Assembly (NCBI GenBank): GCA_964507325.1
Contig: CAZDQL010000104.1
Coordinates: 1-22,625, forward strand
Reading direction: 5' to 3'
DNA: 22,625 nucleotides
Origin: CAZDQL01 sp964507325
GTDB taxonomy: Bacteria > Planctomycetota > UBA1135 > GCA-002686595
In this document: positions 1 through 6,070 of the stretch, piece by piece
Numbering within the stretch: the first letter of the stretch is position 1
Layout: each line of letters opens with the position of its first letter
The notes under the pieces: model-generated
What the model was told of the DNA's origin: nothing
Database searches by the model: none
What the model saw: only the letters and a program-made list of their open reading frames with translations
Program-made: the position numbers and the translations under genes

Positions 1-296
1 TCGTCGGAGTCCGTGAGCGACACCACCGCCGCCCCGGCGAGCGGCGCCCACGTCCACGGGTCACCCAAGGCGCGCACCGCCGCGTCGCCGAGGCGCTCGG
101 TCCCCGGCCAGATGCCCGCCCCCGCGCCCCACGCGCGATCGTGCCCGAGGTTCGTGCAGCTCGCTAGGAGCGTCGCGCAGGCGAGGGGGAGGAGTCTTCC
201 GGGCCTACGTCCCGTCTCCGGAAACCGGAGCTCGATCGTCTCGCGAGCTGCTGGGGATATGTCTTGTCCGTCTTGCGCCACGGCCCGGGGTGCCAT
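1..296 (-). CDS. Partial lipoprotein, possibly PAP2-type membrane-associated phosphatase (3' end outside window)
   Basis: Minus-strand reading from the ATG at 294-296 stays open to the left edge, giving 98 residues of N-terminus. After a polar leader of about 34 residues comes a hydrophobic stretch ending in a lipobox (LLASC, Cys at about residue 46), so the protein is probably lipidated. The following part (AWGAGAGIWPG, then DPWTWAPLAGAAV) resembles the region before the catalytic motifs in bacterial PAP2-family phosphatases, from memory of that family; the catalytic motifs lie outside the window, so the function is tentative. The leader is long for a lipoprotein. A GTG at codon 6 is an alternative start, and the frame is also open upstream. 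It lies 175 bp downstream of the methyltransferase on the same strand. Confidence is good that this is a real gene and low for the enzyme family. Confidence 0.55.
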   Translation of the reverse strand, partial: MAPRAVAQDGQDISPAARETIELRFPETGRRPGRLLPLACATLLASCTNLGHDRAWGAGAGIWPGTERLGDAAVRALGDPWTWAPLAGAAVVSLTDSD

Positions 297-471
297 CCCG
301 AGCGAGGCCTCCAGAATGACCCTGGCCTTCAACTTCACACTGATCTCCGCGCACGGTCCTGTTTCAAGAACGAGGTCGTGCGAGGAGGGTGAAGAGGAGC
401 GCGTCGTCGCCGCGTCGCGCCGACGTGAAAAAAGCGTGACCTATGGACCTAGGGCAGGCCGGTCCCGGAGG

Positions 472-1344
472 CTACTTCTCCGCCACGAGGTACCCGATCC
501 AGGCCTCGCAGTTCTCCCCCACCGGGTCCGGCTCGAAGTTCCCGTCGCCGGAGGTCTCGTCGTCGGGATCGGTCCCTTCGAAGTAGCTCGTGGCCCGCGC
601 GAAGCCCGCGTCGATCAACACGTCGCGCAGCTCGGTCAGGTTCCAGAAGCGCCAGTCGTAGACGAAGGCGTCCGTCAGCTCCGAGCCGTCGCGGAAGCGG
701 AAGTGGATGCAGGTGTGGTAGTTGCCGGTCCCGGGCTCCCAGCTCTGCTGGTCCCAGACGTACTCGAAGGCGCCGTCGATGTCGCGCACCTCTTCCATCT
801 CGGTCAAGGCCTCGGGCCCGCCGTAGAGGTCGACCACGAAGAGCCCATCCTCGGTCAAGTCGCTGCGCACCGAGCGGAAGTAGCTCAGGAGCTCCTCGCG
901 CGTCTTGAAGCACCAGTAGGAGAAGTTGGCGGCGATCGTCAGCTCGGGGGGACTGTCCGCCGGAGTGCGCACGTCGGCCAGATGCCAGTTCATGCGGGCC
1001 GCGGCCTCCCCCAGGCGCTCGAAGTTGTGCTTCTTGCCCCACTCCACCGGCTCGGGGTCGAGGTCGAAGCCCTCGACCCGATTCTCCTCGTGACGCGAGA
1101 TGAACTCGGCGGCCAGGGCTCCAGTGCCGCAGAAGTCCTCGCGCAGCCGGCGCAAGGGACGCCCGCACAGATCCTCGAAGACCTTGGTCAGGAAGTCGAC
1201 GTCGGTCTCGGGGGAGTTGACGGAGCGCTGGTAGAGGTCGTAGCGATCCGCCGTCTTGGCGGTCAGCTTGCGGTCCTTTTTGCGCCCCTTGCGGTGCTTC
1301 TTCTTCTGCTTGCCCTTGTTCTTGCTCTTTGCGCCGGAAGCCAT
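472..1344 (-). CDS. Class I SAM-dependent methyltransferase with Lys-rich N-terminal tail
   Basis: A 290-aa cytoplasmic protein. Residues 6-29 are almost entirely Lys, Arg and Gly, a basic tail that could bind nucleic acid or another polyanion. The Rossmann methyltransferase fold follows: motif I is LREDFCGTGALAAEF (about 67-81), and an acidic loop (GFDLDP) closes the second strand and should contact the SAM ribose. Later come NFSYWCFKTREEL and a Trp-rich C-terminal half typical of small-molecule or protein methyltransferases of this type. The substrate cannot be read from the sequence. The frame extends upstream to 1434, but the ATG at 1344 is preferred: the extension overlaps the end of the peptidase gene and is low-complexity. 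It lies 53 bp downstream of the M28 peptidase on the same strand and is likely cotranscribed. Confidence 0.85.
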   Translation of the reverse strand: MASGAKSKNKGKQKKKHRKGRKKDRKLTAKTADRYDLYQRSVNSPETDVDFLTKVFEDLCGRPLRRLREDFCGTGALAAEFISRHEENRVEGFDLDPEPVEWGKKHNFERLGEAAARMNWHLADVRTPADSPPELTIAANFSYWCFKTREELLSYFRSVRSDLTEDGLFVVDLYGGPEALTEMEEVRDIDGAFEYVWDQQSWEPGTGNYHTCIHFRFRDGSELTDAFVYDWRFWNLTELRDVLIDAGFARATSYFEGTDPDDETSGDGNFEPDPVGENCEAWIGYLVAEK

Positions 1345-1397
1345 GGTCCCACCCGATGTTGAGGAAGCGAGGGATCCTAGCGAAATGCCGCTGGCGG

Positions 1398-2852
1398 TCA
1401 ACGGCGGGAGAGGTCCGGTTCCCCCGCCTTCCACTCAGGAGTGATCGTACCGTCGGCGATCAAGCGCGCCGCCGCCAGCGCGGTGCGGGCGCAGATCGTC
1501 AGGTGCTCGAAGTCGAGGGTGTCCGCCTCGTCGCTGAGCCGGTGGTAGTGGGGGTTGGAGCCGCCGCTGGAGAGGGTCTGACCGACGATCCCCTTGCGGA
1601 CGAAGACGATGTTGTCGGAGCGCGTGAAGTAGCTCTGCTTGGGATGCGGGTCGGGCTCCACCTGCACTCCGTGCTCCCCCAGGAGCTCCCCCAGGTTCGA
1701 GCGCTCGTAGCCGGTCAGCCACGGTCGACCCACCCCGCCCGAGGCCGGGTCGGGCATGCCGAGCATCTCCAGGTTCAGATTGCAGAGAATCGCCTCCAGG
1801 GGCACCGTGGGAGCGTCCACCCAGTACTTGGTGCCGACCATCCCCATCTCCTCGGCGGCGCAGAAGAGGAAGACCACGCTGCGCGCGGGCGGCGAGCCGT
1901 GGGCGAAGGCCTCGGCCAGCTCGAGCAGGGCGGCGGTCCCGCTGGCATCGTCGTCCGCCCCGTTGTAGATGGTGTCCTTGCCCTCCTCCGAGTCGGCCCC
2001 CCACGCCTCCCCCATGTGGTCGAAGTGGGCGCTGAGCACCAACACCTCCCGGGCCAGCTCGGGGCGTTCGGGGGTTCCGACCCCCTCGACCATCCCCACG
2101 ACGTTGCGCTCGTGGAGCTTCTCGCGGGACCCGTCGAAGCTGAGCTGGACGCGCTCGAAGTCCCCTTCCCAGAGCCGCGCCCCCGCCTCCCCGTTGACGG
2201 TGACCACTTCCACGCCATCCGGCTGCGCCTTCCAGGCCCACTCGATGCGTGGCCGGGGGAGCTCGCCGGCCCGCCCCTTCGAAGTGGGTCGCACGCGCAG
2301 CACCAGCCCCCAGCCGGCGCCGTCCTCGTGGCCGCGCTCCTCCAGCCAGCGGAAGCTCCTGGCGCGCGAGCGGTGCATCACCAGCGCCACGCCGGGATCG
2401 GGCTGCGCGGGGAGCTCGTCGAGCTCGCGCACGACCAGCAGGCGCAGCTCCCCCGTGTCGCGCGGGTCACCGTTGACGTCCACGCTGAACTCGGGCCCGA
2501 ACTCGAGCAGGGTCTCGCCAGCGCCCCCCACCAGTCGCAACACCGGGAAGGTGCGCTGGCGGGTCATCAAGAGCGGCACGAGCTGATACCAGCCCGCAAC
2601 TCCTTCCGTCTTCTCACCCGCCGGCGCGACCCCGGCGCGCTCCAGGGCCGCCGCCAGGTATGCGCTCACCCGCCGGCTCTCCGGGGTGCCGACCCCCCGG
2701 CCGCGCAGCTCGTCGGAGGCCAGGAAGCGCACGTGGTGCTCCAGAGCCGCCCGCTGGACCGCCGGATCCAGCGCGGGCAGGGGATCCTCGGCCCTTCTCG
2801 AGCCCCCCGCTGCCACCGAGACGCAGAGCAGGGCGGTGATCGCCACCCACAT
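1398..2852 (-). CDS. Exported M28-family zinc aminopeptidase-like peptidase
   Basis: A 484-aa protein with a short hydrophobic signal peptide (about 1-16, ending VAAGG). Residues 38-75 match the usual M28 opening (LASDELRGRGVGTP). A variable insert follows, then the dinuclear zinc core: SAHFDHMG (276 His and 278 Asp), GADDDASG (298-305, bridging Asp), the catalytic EE pair at 334-335, NLEMLG (Glu 362 where Asp or Glu ligates zinc) and a C-terminal His in NPHYHRLSDEADTLD (about 433-447). All expected ligands are present, so it should hydrolyse N-terminal peptide bonds in the periplasm. Length is normal for the family with an inserted PA-like region. The ATG at 2852 has only weak GGGG pairing upstream. 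It is probably first in an operon with the methyltransferase. The substrate is unknown. Confidence 0.9.
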   Translation of the reverse strand: MWVAITALLCVSVAAGGSRRAEDPLPALDPAVQRAALEHHVRFLASDELRGRGVGTPESRRVSAYLAAALERAGVAPAGEKTEGVAGWYQLVPLLMTRQRTFPVLRLVGGAGETLLEFGPEFSVDVNGDPRDTGELRLLVVRELDELPAQPDPGVALVMHRSRARSFRWLEERGHEDGAGWGLVLRVRPTSKGRAGELPRPRIEWAWKAQPDGVEVVTVNGEAGARLWEGDFERVQLSFDGSREKLHERNVVGMVEGVGTPERPELAREVLVLSAHFDHMGEAWGADSEEGKDTIYNGADDDASGTAALLELAEAFAHGSPPARSVVFLFCAAEEMGMVGTKYWVDAPTVPLEAILCNLNLEMLGMPDPASGGVGRPWLTGYERSNLGELLGEHGVQVEPDPHPKQSYFTRSDNIVFVRKGIVGQTLSSGGSNPHYHRLSDEADTLDFEHLTICARTALAAARLIADGTITPEWKAGEPDLSRR

Positions 2853-2889
2853 GGTGCCCCGAGGATACCAGTCCCCCGGGGACGCCTAT

Positions 2890-3106
2890 TGAACTGCCCC
2901 CCTTCAGTGTGCATCTCGGAGATCGGCCTGTCGGCCAACGCAGTCGGGTCCCCCCTCTCGGCCGCCCTGCGGCAGCCGTCCGTCCGCCACCGGTCCGGCA
3001 CCTCGCCGCTGGGGCCTGCTCCAGCGGCCGGGTGCTCCAAGTCCTTGCGGGCAAAGGCGCTACGGCGAGCAGCCCCGCAGAATGCCCACCGAAGGGCGGC
3101 AGTTCA
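2890..3106. repeat. Inverted-repeat-bounded intergenic element, 217 bp
   Basis: The two ends are imperfect inverted repeats: 2890-2914 and 3082-3106 match at 22 of 25 positions when one is reverse-complemented (TGAACTGCC, then CCCTTC, then GTG, then GCAT shared). The 167-bp interior has its own hairpin at 3005-3028, with an 8-bp perfect stem (GCCGCTGG/CCAGCGGC) around an 8-nt loop. No convincing gene lies inside; the frames covering it have no domain character. It fills the gap between the M28 gene start and the end of the aminotransferase-like fragment. A MITE-like remnant or a structured intergenic repeat would fit. No clear target-site duplication is visible, and no transposase is nearby. 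Confidence 0.6.
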
Positions 3107-3131
3107 GTTGCCTAGCGACTGCGACGAGAGA

Positions 3132-3392
3132 TCAGGCGCAAAGGTCGCGCAACGTGCGCAGCAGGACCTCGTTCTGCTTCGGTTCGCCGATGTGTACGCG
3201 GACCGTGCCATCGATGCCCCTCGGCACGCTCATCACCCCGGGAGCGAGGCGGCGGTTGACCTTGCGGGCCAGCTCCACCGGACGGTCCACGTTGAGGAGT
3301 ATCCAATCCCCGATCGACGGCAAGGGGTGCACGCCCGGGATGGTGGCCAGGCGGGAGAAGAAGCGGTCCTTCTCCGAGTCGAGATCGAACAT
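3132..3392 (-). CDS. Solitary C-terminal domain of a HisC-type aminotransferase (small gene or remnant)
   Basis: From the ATG at 3392 the product is 86 aa. Residues 8-86 resemble the small C-terminal domain of histidinol-phosphate-type class I/II aminotransferases: FFSRLATIPGVHPLPS, DWILLNV (the strand usually written NFLLV), then TVRVHIGEPKQNEVLL (about 63-78), matching the family's closing motif with its substrate-binding Arg (residue 65) and G-x-x-x-x-N. The large PLP-binding domain with the catalytic Lys is absent; nothing like it was recognised in the upstream frames. An AGAGGA lies about 8 nt before the ATG, so translation of this short form is plausible. It is either a decayed hisC-like gene or a stand-alone domain protein. 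The frame is open upstream to 3530, but that part looks non-coding. Confidence 0.5.
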   Translation of the reverse strand: MFDLDSEKDRFFSRLATIPGVHPLPSIGDWILLNVDRPVELARKVNRRLAPGVMSVPRGIDGTVRVHIGEPKQNEVLLRTLRDLCA

Positions 3393-3783
3393 GGGGACGT
3401 CCTCTCGGATCAGATTGCGCTGACGCGCTGACTTGAGAACCCTCCGCCAGCTGGAAGCCGGCGGCCGCGCGGGGGCGCGGAGAACCTCCGTGCCGGACTC
3501 GATGCCCCGCAGGGAACGACTCCCCCGCAAAGACCGACTCCGTTGTGCTCGACGTCACAGCCCCCCCCTCGGAGGTCCACAGGGTCGTGCCAGCCGTCGC
3601 GACGCACCCGGCGGTCGGCTTTTCCTTCGCCAGGCCCCCGTCGCAACCGTGCTGTCGACCCCTCGCTTTCAAGCACGAAGCACACCATATCTGGTGTGCT
3701 TCGATCGTGCAACCCCGACCTGGAGAGGACCTCCCGCTCTCGGGACTCGACGCTGCGACACGGCGCGGCGATGATGGCCGGCG
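3393..3783. other. 391-bp spacer between divergent small gene and thrB, no recognised gene
   Basis: No frame here, on either strand, has recognisable protein motifs. It holds a run of eight C residues near 3567, the strong palindrome at 3677-3702, and presumably the promoters for thrB and for the small divergent gene. No clear sigma-70 boxes stand out in this GC-rich DNA. Remnants of an aminotransferase large domain were looked for on the minus strand, to explain the orphan C-terminal fragment, and were not recognised. Confidence 0.5.
3677..3702. promoter_or_regulatory. 26-bp palindrome, candidate operator or hairpin upstream of thrB
   Basis: GAAGCACACCA and TGGTGTGCTTC form an 11-bp perfect inverted repeat around TATC. 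The whole 26 bp is palindromic except for one T:C pair, and GCAC/GTGC flanks outside it extend the symmetry with a bulge. It sits 81 bp upstream of thrB, in a divergent spacer. The core ACACCATATCTGGTGT matches the published NrdR-box consensus (acaCwAtATaTwGtgt) at 13 of 16 positions, but there is only one copy and no ribonucleotide reductase gene is nearby. A repressor operator or an RNA stem-loop fits equally well. Confidence 0.5.
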
Positions 3784-4707
3784 ATGACGAACGAGCTTCG
3801 AATGCGCGTGCGCGTGCCGGCGTCGACGTCGAATCTCGGACCCGGTTTCGACCTCTTGGGCTTGGCCGTCGGAATGTACCTCGAGGTCGAGGTACTGGGT
3901 CGCGTCGAGGGTGGTCACAGATTGGAAACCCTCGGTGGAACGGCGCGTGAGTGGCCGCGGGGAGGAGACAACGTCCTCTTGCGCGCTTTCGACGCCTGTG
4001 TAATTCACCTCGGCGGTGAGCCGATGACCCTCGCCTGGAAGGCACACTCCGAGATTCCGATCGGACGTGGCCTCGGTTCCAGCGGCGCGGCGACCGCGGC
4101 GGGCATCCTCTTGGGAGCCGCCTCCCTGGGTCTGGAAGCCGCGCAGTGCGCAGGACTGCTCGCCCTCGGCTGCCGGATCGAAGGACATCCCGACAACTCC
4201 ACCGCCGCGCTCCTGGGCGGGTTGACCCTGGCCCTCCCCCACGACGACGAGCTCACCGTCGTGCGCCATCCCGTGCACTCTTCGATCGGTCTGGCTCTGG
4301 CCTGGGGTCGTACCGGTCTGACGACCGCCCAAGCGCGAGAGGTGTTGCCGGCTGAGGTCCCGTGGGTCGACGCCATCGAGAACCCGCGCCGGCTGGCGCT
4401 GCTCCTCGAAGGCCTGCGCACGGGGGATCCACGACTGCTGGCCCTCGGTGGCGAGGAACGCCTGCACGTGCGCCACCGGCTGCCCCTGATCCCCGGCGGC
4501 GCGCTCGCCCTGGAGGCGGCGCGCGGGGCGGGCGCCTGGCTGGCGACGGTCAGCGGCGCGGGGTCGGCCCTGGTGGCGCTCGGCCCGAAGGAGGCGATGG
4601 AGGGGGTGGCGGGTGCCATGGGAGCGGCCCTCGAGCGGGTCGACGGCCCGGCCACGGCCCTCGCGGTGGATCCCGTCCTGGACCCGCCCGTGCCGCGACC
4701 CTGCTAG
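3784..4707 (+). CDS. thrB: Homoserine kinase (GHMP family)
   Basis: A 307-aa cytoplasmic enzyme predicted to phosphorylate L-homoserine with ATP, the penultimate step of threonine synthesis. The three GHMP landmarks are present: N-terminal VPASTSNLGPGFD (11-23), the phosphate-binding loop IPIGRGLGSSGAATAAG (91-107), and the C-terminal glycine motif ATVSGAGSAL (254-263). EGHPDN (133-138) is also typical of ThrB. Length matches the family. The ATG at 3784 is used here; Met 7 (3802) is an alternative, since neither has a strong ribosome site. No other threonine gene lies in the window. Its TAG stop (4705-4707) overlaps the stop of the convergent sulfatase gene. Confidence 0.93.
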   Translation: MTNELRMRVRVPASTSNLGPGFDLLGLAVGMYLEVEVLGRVEGGHRLETLGGTAREWPRGGDNVLLRAFDACVIHLGGEPMTLAWKAHSEIPIGRGLGSSGAATAAGILLGAASLGLEAAQCAGLLALGCRIEGHPDNSTAALLGGLTLALPHDDELTVVRHPVHSSIGLALAWGRTGLTTAQAREVLPAEVPWVDAIENPRRLALLLEGLRTGDPRLLALGGEERLHVRHRLPLIPGGALALEAARGAGAWLATVSGAGSALVALGPKEAMEGVAGAMGAALERVDGPATALAVDPVLDPPVPRPC

Positions 4708-6041
4708 CCCCCGTCCAAGGCCGCGAGCAGGCGCTTCAGGTCACGGTAGGCGCTGCGCTGCTCCGGCGTGAGGGGACCGCCCCGGAGCAGGTCGCGCTCC
4801 TCGCAGGGATCCGACTCGAGGTCGTGCATGCGCTCCGCCCCGCCGATCTCGTCGCGCACCAGCTTGAAGCGCGTCCCGCGCACGGCGCGGAAACGCTGGG
4901 TGTGGTTCGAATCGGCGTGGTTGGGCTTGAAGATCTCGGCGTAGGCGAAGTCGCGCAGGGAGTCCAGGGTGGGATCCCTCAGGTAGGGCACCAGGCTGAT
5001 CGAGTCCAGGGGCACCGCGGGGGGCACCACCGAGCGCGCATCCACGCCACACAGCTCCGCCAAGGTGGCGAAGAGGTCGGTCGTGTTGACCAAGGCGTCG
5101 CAGACCCCGGGGCGCGAGACGGCTGCGCCCCACACGATCAGGGGCACGCGGACTCCCCCTTCCCACAGCGTCCCCTTGCCGTGGGTCGGATCGGTGGGCG
5201 GATCGCTGGCGGAACCCTGGGTGCCGTTGTCGGCCACCACCACTACCGTCGTGCGCGCCAGTACGGCTGGCGGGATCCCCGCCAGCACGCGCCCGAGCTC
5301 GGCATCGAGCGCCTGGACCATCGCCTTGTGGTGCAGCGCCGGCGAGTCCAACGGGTCACCGTTGAGCGGCAGGTCGGTCAACTGCGGCGGTGGGGCGTGA
5401 TAGGGGCGGTGCGCGGCGTGGAAGGCCGCCCAGATGAACCAGGGCTCGTCGCCGGAGGATTGCACCGCCCGCAAGACGTCGTCCGCGGTGTCGGTCGTCG
5501 CGTAGCGGTGCACGGTGGTGGCCTGGCCCGCGATGATCTTCAACCAGTGGTAGTAGGCGTCCTCGTCCCCAGGCGGGCCCAGGTTGCGCAAGCCGCCCGC
5601 GTAGACGTGGAAGCCGGAGCTCTCGGGGTGGAGCTCCTCCTGATCGACGCCGCTCAGATGCCACTTGCCGAGGCAGGCGGTGACGTAACGGCTGGAGCTG
5701 CCGCGTCGGATCACCTCGGGCAAGGTCCACTCATCGAGCGAGAGCCCGGTCGTCCCGAGCTTGGTGCCCAACACGGTTCCGATCCCGGTGCGGAAGCCGT
5801 AGCGCCCCGTGGCGATCGTCGCTCGCGTCGGCGAGCAGAAGGGATTCGACCAGCAACGGGTGAAGCGCACGCCCCTGGTCGCCAGGCAGTCCAGCACCGG
5901 AGTGGGCGCCGGCCTGGGGTGCGCTCCGTAGACGCCCACGCGATCGACGCCGACGTCGTCGAGGACCACGAGCAGGACGTTGTCCTGGGCGCGGGCCACG
6001 GGACCCCAGAGCATCAGGACGAATGGAACCAGACGCCACAT
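4704..6041 (-). CDS. Exported type I sulfatase (alkaline-phosphatase superfamily)
   Basis: A 445-aa protein with a signal peptide (1-18, ending VARA before QDN). The sulfatase signature CSPTR at 69-73 places the Cys that is converted to formylglycine at residue 69. Metal and active-site residues include Asp 28-29 (VLDDVG), GKWH (125-128), and ADNGT with HGKGTLWEGG (270-274 and 287-296). It should hydrolyse sulfate esters, probably of polysaccharides, in the periplasm; the specific substrate cannot be told. Length is normal for a compact sulfatase. It starts 29 bp after the Enzyme I-like gene and may be cotranscribed with it. No anaerobic or FGE-type maturase gene is visible here. Confidence 0.92.
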   Translation of the reverse strand: MWRLVPFVLMLWGPVARAQDNVLLVVLDDVGVDRVGVYGAHPRPAPTPVLDCLATRGVRFTRCWSNPFCSPTRATIATGRYGFRTGIGTVLGTKLGTTGLSLDEWTLPEVIRRGSSSRYVTACLGKWHLSGVDQEELHPESSGFHVYAGGLRNLGPPGDEDAYYHWLKIIAGQATTVHRYATTDTADDVLRAVQSSGDEPWFIWAAFHAAHRPYHAPPPQLTDLPLNGDPLDSPALHHKAMVQALDAELGRVLAGIPPAVLARTTVVVVADNGTQGSASDPPTDPTHGKGTLWEGGVRVPLIVWGAAVSRPGVCDALVNTTDLFATLAELCGVDARSVVPPAVPLDSISLVPYLRDPTLDSLRDFAYAEIFKPNHADSNHTQRFRAVRGTRFKLVRDEIGGAERMHDLESDPCEERDLLRGGPLTPEQRSAYRDLKRLLAALDGG

Positions 6042-6070
6042 CGGGCATCATTGTATCCCGCCGGTCGTCC

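Noticed and set aside
428..465. Possible intrinsic terminator after the methyltransferase (GGACC/GGTCC stem and a six-T run on the minus strand)
   Set aside because: The stem is only 5 bp with an 11-nt loop, and the T-run begins about 11 nt after the stem, too far for a classical terminator.
3877..3895. Perfect inverted repeat GTACCTCGA/TCGAGGTAC inside thrB
   Set aside because: It is produced by repeated Leu-Glu-Val-Glu-Val codons in a conserved strand of the enzyme; no reason to see a regulatory site.
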